The position numbers and the translations under genes were made by a program. DNA of 64,000 bases from Proteus terrae (GTDB lineage Bacteria > Pseudomonadota > Gammaproteobacteria > Enterobacterales > Enterobacteriaceae), in contig NZ_PENS01000016.1 of assembly GCF_003144325.1 (NCBI RefSeq), positions 1 to 64,000 of the forward strand, given 5' to 3'. Numbering within the stretch: position 1 is the stretch's first letter; every line of letters starts with the position of its first letter. The notes under the pieces are model-generated. The model saw nothing but the letters and a program-made list of their open reading frames with translations. It was not told where the DNA came from and searched no databases. Positions 1 through 8,931 of this stretch are shown piece by piece.

Positions 1-68
1 CCAAAGTAGCAAAGACACTTAGCTTGAACGAAGAGAAAGCAGCGTCATTTAGGCGCAGTCGGTAATAA

Positions 69-111
69 GCCCTTATAGGGCAAGAGCAAACCACCCGTTT
101 TACGGGTGGTT
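69..111. other. Two adjacent hairpins at the left edge
   Basis: GCCC-TTATA-GGGC (69-81) is followed by a 9-bp stem AACCACCCG/CGGGTGGTT (89-111). No T run follows, so this is a poor intrinsic terminator. Paired small hairpins of this sort are also seen at the right ends of IS200/IS605 elements, but no transposase is visible because the window starts here. Bases 1-68 have a short open frame ending at 63-65 that I do not recognise. Bases 112-425 are AT-rich and hold only the leader of the next gene. Confidence 0.4.
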
Positions 112-425
112 ATGATTTATAGGCTTTGTTTACCTTCTGTTTATATTAACTGTTATCCTCTATGTTTTGTTTTAATACTATCTAGATAATCTTTTAATAA
201 AAAGATGCCTGTTAATTAATAAAAGATTAATCTTTCATTATTTTAACTTCTAATGAGGCTGTTTTATTGTTTTGATTTATATGGGTAAAATGTTTATTAA
301 GCATCATTTGGTTGGTTAAAAATAATAATTAATTATAATTTAATAAATAATAATTGAATCTTTTATAGGATAGCTATTCTAAGTGAATAGTTCATATAAA
401 GTGATATTATTTTAACGAGGAATAT

Positions 426-2072
426 ATGCGTGTTGATGTTGTAGAAAGGTATAAATGGTTTCTACTTTTTATTTTTATATTTCTAACTTATTTAATTCCT
501 CTCGAAACGCGACTACTCTGGCAACCAGATGAGATCCGCTATGCTGAAATTAGCCGAGAAATGCTGGTATCAGGTAATTGGTCAGTACCTTACATGCTGG
601 ATATTCGCTATTTTGAAAAGCCAGTATTGGGGTATTGGCTAAACAGTATTGCACAATGGTTATTTGGCGGAGGTAATTTTTCTGTTCGTATTGTTGTTGT
701 GACTTCAACCTTATTAACCGGCTTATTTGTTTATCGTGCCACTATGCTAGTTTGGCATAACCGTACTTTGGCGTTTAATGCACTAGTGGTCTTTTTATCC
801 TCGTTTCTTGTGTTAGCAATTGGTACCTACAATATTCTTGATCCTATCGTGACAATGTTTGTCACTATTGCGATGTATTACTTTTTAAGTGGATTATCTG
901 CACAAAATAGAAAGTCAAAAATCAGTGCTTATATTTTAGTTGGTATTTTCTGTGGATTAGGTTTTTTAACTAAAGGTTTTATTGCTGTTGTGTTACCTGC
1001 GTTAGTTTTTGTTGTAACCGCAATTAGCTTATCTCGTTTTAAAGAAGTCCTTTGTTATGCGCCAGTAGCGCTTATCTCAATGCTTGTTATTGTGGGCCCT
1101 TGGGTGATTTCTGTTGCACTTCAAGCTCCTGATTATTGGCACTACTTCTTTTGGATTGAACACGTTCAACGCTTTGTTGAAAAGGATTCAGCAAGATCGC
1201 AACCTATATGGTTTTATTTACCTATTGTTGTTTTGGGTATTTTGCCGTGGTTAGGGTTCTTATTTGGTGCTCTTAAATCAGCTATTTTTTTGAAAAAGGG
1301 AACGCTTTATTTTTCGTTTTGGTTATTCCTATTTTTTGCATTCTTTTCTGCCTCCAGCGGTAAGTTATTAACTTATATGTTACCTTGTTTTGTGCCACTT
1401 TCTATATTGATTGCACATTACATGGAAGAGCTAAAAGATAAACAAAATGAAAAAATTCATAATATCAATGCGATCATAAATACTGTTTTTGGGCTTGTAG
1501 GCGTTTCTATTATTGTTTATTCGCTGTTCTCTACACGATTTACGTAATATGAAACTCATGAGCAAGATAAAGCGCTGCTGGGTATTGTGGGCTTTTTATT
1601 TTGGAGTGTGATGGGAATTGCTTCACTCTTTAAACCCACACGTTTACTGACTCTGTTTTGCTCGATAGGATTAAGTCTAGTAATTGGGCATGCCATTCCT
1701 CATAAAATTGAAAGCAAAAGCACCCCTGAAAAAGTAATTAACCACTATTACAGTGAGCTAGCAGATAAGCCTTATATTTTAACTGATGAAGTCGGGATTG
1801 GAACGTCCTTAGCATGGAGTTTAAAACGCACTGATATTCGTTTAACAGAGACGAAAGGGGAGCTTGCTTATGGTCTTGCATATCCTGATGTGCAAAATAA
1901 ATATTATGATCTTAAGCAGTTAGTTAATTTAATTGAAGAGAATAACTATCAAGGGCTTGCGATTGTTTTAGTCCGACCAGAGCGAAAAAAAATATTATCT
2001 GTTATAAGTCAGCTAAAGGTAAAACCTATTGTAGAAAAACAGGGTGATTTAACATTTGTTTTCTTTAATTAA
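426..2072 (+). pseudogene. arnT: ArnT-like undecaprenyl phosphate-aminoarabinose transferase, interrupted by an in-frame stop
   Basis: Inner-membrane glycosyltransferase (PMT/GT-C fold) that moves 4-amino-4-deoxy-L-arabinose from undecaprenyl phosphate to lipid A, giving resistance to cationic peptides and polymyxin. The N-terminal 373 codons carry the family's first periplasmic acidic motif (WQPDEIRYAEISREM, about residues 33-47), EKPVLGYW, and many transmembrane helices. A TAA at 1545-1547 stops translation. The same frame reopens at once and runs to 2072, giving the soluble C-terminal part. Reading through gives about 548 residues, the usual ArnT length. There is no frameshift, only one nonsense codon. 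ACGAGGA at 415-421 is the ribosome site for ATG 426. It lies outside any arn operon here, so it is probably a second arnT copy. A sequencing error at the stop cannot be excluded. Confidence 0.85.
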
Positions 2073-2356
2073 CTGATTTAAAAGTCTATTTCTATTTTTC
2101 AAGAGACGATTATAAAAGAGCAAATAAATTTAGTTTCAGCTTTAAAATGACATCGATTTGATTTTTTGTGTTGTTTTTATGTGATCAAAGCCAAAAAATG
2201 GATTTTGTTGAGAAATATATTTTGCTCTTTTTAGTTTTAATGGTAGGTTTAAAATGTGTCCATTAAATCGGAGTTAGCTAAGCACTATATGACAAGTCAC
2301 TTTACTTTATCAGAACCCCCGCCCAAACAAAATGTACTTATGAATGGGGGTAATTT

Positions 2357-2449
2357 ATGCTGATTTTCCTAGCTGAATGTTTTATCGGTCTAGCATCAAT
2401 TGCTCTTACTCACCGTGTATTAACGTTGTACGGTACTAAAAAGAAGTGA
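2357..2449 (+). CDS. Small hydrophobic peptide, 30 residues
   Basis: ATG 2357 follows GGGGG (2346-2350) and opens a 30-codon frame with one hydrophobic segment (residues 2-17) and a basic KKK tail. An upstream ACCCCC (2315-2320) could pair with GGGGGT (2346-2351) and hide the ribosome site. This layout (short membrane peptide, long 5' leader, sequestered Shine-Dalgarno) is typical of type I toxins and stress-induced membrane peptides. I recognise no specific family. The 280 bases before it (2073-2356) hold no other frame and may be its leader. Confidence 0.4.
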   Translation: MLIFLAECFIGLASIALTHRVLTLYGTKKK

Positions 2450-2494
2450 TGATACCCGCTAGCTAAAATAAGTAATCAACAGTTGCTTATAATT

Positions 2495-2528
2495 AAAAGT
2501 CCTATATCTATCGCGATCTAGGACTTTT
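2495..2528. terminator. Bidirectional intrinsic terminator
   Basis: AAAAGTCCTA (2495-2504) pairs perfectly with TAGGACTTTT (2519-2528), a 10-bp stem with A and T tracts on both sides. It lies between the rightward small ORF and the 3' end of zapD and can serve both. Confidence 0.75.
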
Positions 2529-2567
2529 ATAATTATCTCAATATCTCTTATTAAAAACTTAGCAATT

Positions 2568-3920
2568 CTATTGAAAATAACCTTCAATCAATTTTATTTT
2601 TTCAATATCCAATGTATTAGTATATTGATGTAATAATGCCCAAGCCTGAATATAATCATATTTAGCTTTAATTAAATCCTGTTGGGCGCGATATAATAAT
2701 TCTTCAGCATTAAGAACATCGACCATTGTTCTTTGCCCACCAATATAACTTTTTTGAGTCGCATCTAGTTGTAATTTAGCAGAAGAAACAGATTGCTCAT
2801 AGGCATTCAATTTAATATTACTCGTTGTGCATATTTGGTATTGATGACGTAGTTCTTGTTTAATTTGCTGGATAATGGCATCTCTTTCAAAAGCACTCAT
2901 CTGATATAGTGCAGTAGATTGGCGCATTGAAGCTGTTGTTTTTCCACCATTAAATAAAGGTAAACTGACATAAAAACCAACATTCGCTGATTGATATTTC
3001 TGATTTACAGTATTATTGCTATCAGAATCGCTATTAGAATAAGAAGCATAGAGTTGCACTGTTGGGAAAAATTCACCTCTATTTTTTTCTACTTCTTGTT
3101 TTGCTATTGCCATTTCATAACGAGCTGTTTGAATATTGAGGTTGCTTTGCATAGCCTCATTTTCCCATGACTCGTAATTATTGGGTGTGATAGGTTGTAA
3201 TATAAAACTATTATTGCTTAATTTTGCTATATGTTCTGCATAAGGAAGTGATGTACCAATCATTGAACTTAGTTTATTTTTAGCATTATCTAACTCAAGC
3301 TGGATATCTGTATATTGAGATTGAGTTAAATATAATCGTGTTTGGATCTCTGAAATATCTGTTTTTGTTCCTTCACCTAATTCGAATAAACGCTGACTTG
3401 ATATTAGTTGTTTTTTATAAATCTCTTGCTGTGAAAGATTTAATAATAATTTATCCTGCGCATAAGCCAATTCTATATAATTATCTACTAATCTGATCAC
3501 AAGCTCAGAAAATTTAACTTGATAACGACTGTCAGATAATAATGTTTTAATTAATGATGATTTATAATCACTAAATGCCGTGTAATCAAAGAGTGGCTGG
3601 CTAATAATGGCACTGACAGAATGACTTTGATAATTCTGATATTCGGTTCGTTCCATTTCTCCTTGATTCGTATTAATAGGATAAACTTTTCGTTGCCAAT
3701 TTCGTGGGTTGTTTTGATAGTTTACATGTACGCTTGGAAGTAATTGAGATAATCCAATATTTTCATACTCTTTCCCCGCAACCTGTTCTTTAATCGCAGC
3801 ATTAAACGTAGGATCATTTTTTACTGCTAAGAAATAGAGATCAGACAAACTGATGGCAAAAGCGTGAAAACTTAGCATCCATATAAATAAAATGGCAGAG
3901 AGTTTTTTTGTTTGCATCAT
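2568..3920 (-). CDS. zapD: TolC-family outer membrane protein of a type I secretion system
   Basis: Outer-membrane channel that completes the exporter for the RTX metalloprotease ZapA. 450 residues with a signal peptide (basic start, hydrophobic residues 6-22 ending in AFA) and the long helical repeats of the TolC/PrtF family, including the late motif TMVDVLNAEELLYRAQQDL near residues 398-416. It is last in the leftward operon zapA-zapB-zapC-zapD. Its ATG overlaps the zapC stop (TAATG), so the two are translationally coupled. The gene appears intact. Confidence 0.88.
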   Translation of the reverse strand: MMQTKKLSAILFIWMLSFHAFAISLSDLYFLAVKNDPTFNAAIKEQVAGKEYENIGLSQLLPSVHVNYQNNPRNWQRKVYPINTNQGEMERTEYQNYQSHSVSAIISQPLFDYTAFSDYKSSLIKTLLSDSRYQVKFSELVIRLVDNYIELAYAQDKLLLNLSQQEIYKKQLISSQRLFELGEGTKTDISEIQTRLYLTQSQYTDIQLELDNAKNKLSSMIGTSLPYAEHIAKLSNNSFILQPITPNNYESWENEAMQSNLNIQTARYEMAIAKQEVEKNRGEFFPTVQLYASYSNSDSDSNNTVNQKYQSANVGFYVSLPLFNGGKTTASMRQSTALYQMSAFERDAIIQQIKQELRHQYQICTTSNIKLNAYEQSVSSAKLQLDATQKSYIGGQRTMVDVLNAEELLYRAQQDLIKAKYDYIQAWALLHQYTNTLDIEKIKLIEGYFQ

Positions 3921-5245
3921 TATTCTTCCGTCAATGAAGTATGGATCCTATCTAAAACAGGTTTAAATAAATAATTTAGTAATGAGCGATCACCTGTATT
4001 AATAAATACATCAACTGGCATTCCAGCCTTTAATTTATTTTTCTTGTCTTCAAGAAGCGTATTATCTTTAACATTAATAAATACTTGGTAATAAGGTTCT
4101 GTCGTTCTTTCATCGAGAAGTCTATCCGCTGAAATTAACGTCACCTCTCCGGGGATTTTAGGCGTTGTATTTTGATTGAATGCACTAAACATTAAATCAA
4201 CAGGAAGACCAAGGGTAACTTTATCAATAAGATGAGGGGCTAACCGAGCCTCAATAATTAATTGGTGATCTTGAGGAACAACTTCCATTAATGTTTGACC
4301 TGTTCTTACAACACCACCTTGAGTAAAAACAGATAAATCCATTACTATTCCTGAAATTGGGGCAGTAATTTGCATTTTTTTCAGTTTATCTATTTCAATG
4401 ATAAGTTGTTTTTCTGTTTCACTTATTTGTAATTGAACTTGATTAAGTTCAGTGCGTGCTGATTGGTAAAAATTAGCATTGCGTTGCAATATTTTTTGCT
4501 CATATTCCAACTTCTGTTTTTCTAATGTACTTATTTGCCCAAGTGTATCATTGAGATGGTTATTATTTTCAGCGAGTTCACGCTCAATTTCTTGATAACG
4601 ATGGCGAGGAATATAGCCCTCATTAGCAAGTGTGTATAAATCTTTGATTTGATTTTGTAAGCTATTAATTTGATGCTGTTTATTTTGAGTGGATTTTTTT
4701 AAATGAATTAAACGATTAGAAACTCCATCAATAATAGCGTTATAGCCATTTATTTCACTATGCAATTCAATATACTTTTCATTAAGTAATTTGTTTTGAA
4801 GTAGTAATAATTTATTTAAATTCTCTGAAGGAGAGTAATATTCTTCATTAAGATCTAAGGTGAATTCTTTTTTTTCATTCAATTGAGCATATAAGCGCTG
4901 TTGAGTAATAAGTAAATTATCATATTGTTCTGATAAGGATTTTACTAAAGCTTTTGATTGAATAGGACTTAATTGAATAAGTGTTTGACCTTCGGTTACG
5001 CTATCTCCATTCTTTACTAAAATATCAGTAATAGTGCCTTCTACTGATGCTTGAACACTTTTTTTATTACCTGAAATTGAGACATTTCCTTTAGCCGATA
5101 CTCCTTTATCTAAAGGAGCAAAAGCTGCCCAAAAAATAAAAATAGCAAGACCTAAAAGAATAACTGACCATCCTATTATTAAGAATTTCCTAGGATCATC
5201 TGAAATTCCATGAACAATATCGATTTCATTTTTTTTTGTGATCAT
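3920..5245 (-). CDS. zapC: HlyD/PrtE-family membrane fusion (adaptor) protein
   Basis: Periplasmic adaptor linking the inner-membrane ABC exporter to the outer-membrane channel. 441 residues: cytoplasmic N-terminus, a single transmembrane helix (about 24-45, ending WAAFAPLDKG, typical of HlyD proteins), a lipoyl/barrel half near 50-95, long coiled coils (about 95-290), then the second lipoyl half and the beta-barrel with APISGIVMDL near 296-305. It follows zapB by 16 bases, preceded by GAGAAG. Length and layout match PrtE-type adaptors. Confidence 0.88.
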   Translation of the reverse strand: MITKKNEIDIVHGISDDPRKFLIIGWSVILLGLAIFIFWAAFAPLDKGVSAKGNVSISGNKKSVQASVEGTITDILVKNGDSVTEGQTLIQLSPIQSKALVKSLSEQYDNLLITQQRLYAQLNEKKEFTLDLNEEYYSPSENLNKLLLLQNKLLNEKYIELHSEINGYNAIIDGVSNRLIHLKKSTQNKQHQINSLQNQIKDLYTLANEGYIPRHRYQEIERELAENNNHLNDTLGQISTLEKQKLEYEQKILQRNANFYQSARTELNQVQLQISETEKQLIIEIDKLKKMQITAPISGIVMDLSVFTQGGVVRTGQTLMEVVPQDHQLIIEARLAPHLIDKVTLGLPVDLMFSAFNQNTTPKIPGEVTLISADRLLDERTTEPYYQVFINVKDNTLLEDKKNKLKAGMPVDVFINTGDRSLLNYLFKPVLDRIHTSLTEE

Positions 5246-5261
5246 AATAGTCTTCTCAATA

Positions 5262-7002
5262 TTAAATATTGCTTTGAGTAATAGGTGTGGTTGCTGGCGT
5301 TGGCGTACTCTTTATTGCTGATGAGTTATTTAACTCAGCAATAACAGCTGTTGTAGAGCCAAATAATTTAGTGTGACCATCGAAAAGAACTAAGAGTTTA
5401 TTGGTCACTGAGAGTAATTGTTTTTGATGCGTAATTAATATAACGGTTTTCTTATTTTTTTTAAGCGTTTGAATTGCTTGCATTAAAGCTTTAATACCCA
5501 AATCATCCAAATTAGAATTCGGCTCATCTAAAACAACTAAAGCAGGATTTCCATACAATGCGCGAGCTAACGCTATACGTTGTCGTTGTCCTCCTGATAA
5601 CCCTTCCCCATGAGCACCAATAACGGTTTCATACCCATCAGGAAAACGTAAAATCATCTCATGAACATTTGCCATCATTGCAGCTTGAGTGACTTTTTGA
5701 GGATCTATCTCAGAAAAACGTGCAATATTTTCGGCAATTGTACCGGGAAAAAGGGCGATTTCTTGTGGAAGGTATCCAATATATTGACCAACTTCACTTT
5801 TATTCCATTGATATATATCTGCATTATCAAGGCGTATGGCACCAGTTTTAACTTCCCATATGCCAACAATAAATTTAGCTAAAGAAGATTTTCCTGAAGC
5901 ACTAGGGCCAATAATACCAAGTACATCACCTGGGCTTAGTGAAAAATGAATATTATTTAATAGAGTACGTTCCGTTTGAGGGTATTGAGCTTGATTAATA
6001 TTGACCGTTAATTCACCTTTAGGGGCTGGTAGCGCCATTTTTTTATTTTCTTCAGGATACGCGTTTAGTAGAGTGGTTAATCTTTTATAAGCTTCTTTAC
6101 TGCTATCCCAGTTTTTCCATACACCAATTACTTGTTCAATTGGGGCTAAAGTACGACCTAATAGTATTGATCCTGCGATCATCATTCCTGGGCTAATCGT
6201 ATTATCTATTGCTAGCCATCCACCTAATCCTAACATTAAAGACTGCAGTGCCATTCGGGTGACTTTTGTTATTGCATTGACACCGGCTGCATTATCACTT
6301 GCATGGGTTTGTGCTTGTAGATATTTAAAGTGAGCAATTTGCCATTGGTTTCGTAAATAACCTAACATTCCCATTGCTTCAATAGGTTGTGGATGTTCAA
6401 AATGATGACCTTGTATTACTTGTGCTTGATTAGCAAACTCATTGGCCTTTTTTTAATGATGATCGAGATAAATATTCATTAAGAATTGCCAACGAAAATA
6501 AAGCGAGTGCACCACATAATGCAAATAATCCTAACCATGGATTAAATAATGCGATAACAAGAAGATAAATAGGGAACCAAGGTAAATCAAAAAAAGCAAA
6601 AATAGCATGGCTTGTAATAAATTGCCTAATAGTCACTAAATCATTAAATGCTAACGAAGAATTAATACCGGGAGTTTTGTTCAATTTTGCTTGATATGCA
6701 GCGGTATAAATTCTTGAATTTAAAGATAAATCAAGTTTGTTGCTCATTCTAATGACAATAATACTTCTTAAATATTCTAATCCTCCCATAAAAATAAATA
6801 ATGCTAACATAATGAGCGTTAGCATTAATAAAGTCATTTCATTACCTGAAGGTAAGACTCGATCATAAACTTGCAACATATAAATGGAAGGAACTAACAT
6901 TAAAATATTTATTAAGGCTGTAAATATTCCAATGGAAAGAAATACTTTCTTTCTCTCTTTTATAATATTTTTTATTTCATTATTGTATTTGTTTGCTGGC
7001 AT
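5262..7002 (-). pseudogene. zapB: Type I secretion ABC transporter/permease, frameshifted in an A7 run
   Basis: PrtD-type exporter energising secretion of ZapA. The N-terminal 187 residues hold the first transmembrane helices. On the coding strand seven A residues (plus-strand T 6448-6454) then shift the frame to a stop. The next frame starts at once and carries the rest: permease, Walker A (GPSASGKSS), signature LSGGQRQR, and Walker B (LVVLDEP). With six A residues the sequence reads through as LKKANEF and gives 579 residues, the family length. A one-base slip is therefore the only lesion. It could be a true mutation, a phase-variable or slippage-corrected run, or a homopolymer sequencing error. 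zapC and zapD downstream are intact, which hints at recent loss or restored reading. Confidence 0.85.
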
Positions 7003-7124
7003 AATGTTATTCCTGATTTTATTCCTATCTGTTTATTGCTATTTACTGCATTTTTTCTATCAATACGGAGTGATAAATCTATCTTTTTTTTTATAAAAGA
7101 ATATAAAAATAGCTCCGTATTGGT

Positions 7125-7158
7125 AAAAAAAAGGTAGGAGAAATACTTCTCTCCTACC
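7125..7158 (-). terminator. Terminator or attenuator between zapA and zapB
   Basis: On the minus strand GGTAGGAG/CTCCTACC (8-bp stem, 7133-7158) is followed directly by eight T residues (plus-strand A 7125-7132). It is a textbook intrinsic terminator 11 bases after the zapA stop. A second, wider inverted repeat (CAATACGGAG 7061-7070 with CTCCGTATTG 7113-7122) lies between it and zapB. Partial read-through would make much protease and little transporter. Confidence 0.8.
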
Positions 7159-7168
7159 CAATGCCAAA

Positions 7169-8596
7169 TTAAACAATAAAGTCAGTTTCGTAATTAACAA
7201 ATCCTACAATGTCAATTTTGAAATCAGGGCTATATCCATAACCATAAGCATTAATAGCAAGTTCACTTGAGTTTGTTGCTTGATCATATTTAATGGTTGC
7301 TTCACCTGAGCGACCTGTAAAGTTATCAACAAAATTAAGGAATTTTTGGCTAAAGGTATTTTCGATTAATTCTGATAAATCAATCTTATCAATACCTGAT
7401 TTGAAGTCCATTATCTTGTCAGCGGCAGAGGTTAAAGAGTCAGAGATCTCTTTATAAACAAAGGTATTGCTGCCTGTACCACCCCATAATGTATCTTGAC
7501 CACCGCCACCATACAGTATGTCGTTACCGCCACCACCGATGAGAATATTATCAGCATCATTTCCATAGATAATATCATTACCTGAGCCACCGATTGCATT
7601 TTCTATTGTAACGTCTTGTGCAATAGAAACGTTTTTCTGTAGTCCGCCAACATCAGAGAAATGACCCTCACGTAAATCAATAACTTGATCTTGATAATAT
7701 CCTGAGAAGTCAAAAGTATCGTTACCACCGCTATCCCAAACGGAGAATATTAATTTATCGTTACTGCTTGTTGCTGTGTAATAATCAATACCTGTGTTTG
7801 AATTGAAACCATAAACATCATCACCTGTTCTGGTTGTTTTATTTGCACCATAGAGGTATTGCATTGCTGAAATATCATGAAGTAATGGTGCGCCTGCATA
7901 AGCACCTTGGAAGTGTGCGCCTGTTTCATATTCATCCCAATAACTCATAACAGTATATTGGCGACTGTCTTCAGCGTAGTCAGATTTTAAATAACCTGGT
8001 ACATTTTCTCCTGCGTTATAATCTCCGGGATGCATTAAACCGAGCGCATGACCAATTTCATGGATAATAGTTAAGCGACCATAATTACCTAATTCAGGCG
8101 TTGTATTACCCGCATAATAATAATCACTAAACCAAGCTTGGCCTGAAACATCACGCCCGTAATAATCATGGGTATTTGGTAATGTTGCATAAGCTTGGAA
8201 CTTGCCATATGGATCAGTAATATTCCCAAAAGTAATATCTGATTTTACATTTGGTCCTACTTCTGTAAATTTAATATTTGCGATATCAGACCATGCATCT
8301 AAAGATTGTCTTGCATGTTCTTTCTGTGTTGAATTAAATCCATAGGGATTTTTATCACCAAAGTCATTAAACTTTTTACCAGCCCAAGTTGGAAATGAAT
8401 ATGTTACTTCTGCCGCTTGACCGATAACATATTTCCCATTCCATGTGGAATTTTCACGTGCAATATGTTTTCCTGCGGTATCATAATCAAAAGAAGGTAG
8501 AGTCTTAGCTGAGAAATTATAAAAAATTCCACTCTTATCTAATAAATCAGAAACATTAGATAGTCCTACTGCTTTTTTTAATAAAGAAGAACCCAT
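7169..8596 (-). CDS. zapA: Serralysin-family RTX zinc metalloprotease (ZapA, mirabilysin)
   Basis: Secreted metalloprotease of the metzincin clan. In Proteus it cleaves IgA, IgG, complement and antimicrobial peptides. 475 residues: short propeptide, catalytic domain with HEIGHALGLMH (about 180-190) and Met-turn YTVMSYWDEY, then a few calcium-binding GGxGNDxxYG repeats near 335-375. The C-terminal secretion region ends in a short hydrophobic-acidic tail (FIV). Starts at ATG 8596 with GGAGGA four bases upstream. It is promoter-proximal in the zap operon and followed by a strong terminator, so it should be the most abundant product. Confidence 0.93.
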   Translation of the reverse strand: MGSSLLKKAVGLSNVSDLLDKSGIFYNFSAKTLPSFDYDTAGKHIARENSTWNGKYVIGQAAEVTYSFPTWAGKKFNDFGDKNPYGFNSTQKEHARQSLDAWSDIANIKFTEVGPNVKSDITFGNITDPYGKFQAYATLPNTHDYYGRDVSGQAWFSDYYYAGNTTPELGNYGRLTIIHEIGHALGLMHPGDYNAGENVPGYLKSDYAEDSRQYTVMSYWDEYETGAHFQGAYAGAPLLHDISAMQYLYGANKTTRTGDDVYGFNSNTGIDYYTATSSNDKLIFSVWDSGGNDTFDFSGYYQDQVIDLREGHFSDVGGLQKNVSIAQDVTIENAIGGSGNDIIYGNDADNILIGGGGNDILYGGGGQDTLWGGTGSNTFVYKEISDSLTSAADKIMDFKSGIDKIDLSELIENTFSQKFLNFVDNFTGRSGEATIKYDQATNSSELAINAYGYGYSPDFKIDIVGFVNYETDFIV

Positions 8597-8658
8597 AATA
8601 TCCTCCGGATATCAAGTTTAGGTTAAGTTTATTTTCATGTTGAAAATAGTTTAATTAT

Positions 8659-8672
8659 CTGGCGAGCGCCAG
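8659..8672. promoter_or_regulatory. 14-bp palindrome upstream of zapA
   Basis: CTGGCG-AG-CGCCAG is a perfect inverted repeat about 63 bases upstream of the zapA start. It stands out as GC-rich in a very AT-rich intergenic region (8597-8931). It is a candidate operator for a zapA regulator. No other feature is seen in this gap. Confidence 0.4.
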
Positions 8673-8931
8673 CGATAATAAAGATAGCTATTTATTGATA
8701 TTAATCCAGAGGGGGAAAATATGTTTTTAAATAATTGTGAAGTGAGGTGTGTTTTAAGTCAGAATAATTTAATTAAGTAAATAAAATCATCGTTATCTTT
8801 CCGAGAGGTATTTTTTTTATTGTTATTGTTTTATTTTGTTATTTTTATTGATCTGAATATAACTTAAATATTATATTTTATTAATCTAAGTCATATTTTT
8901 AGGTTGTTTGAAGTTTAAATTAATTTTATTT

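Noticed and set aside
69..111. IS200/IS605 right end at the window start
   Set aside because: Only the hairpins are seen and the transposase is outside the window. Kept as hairpins only.
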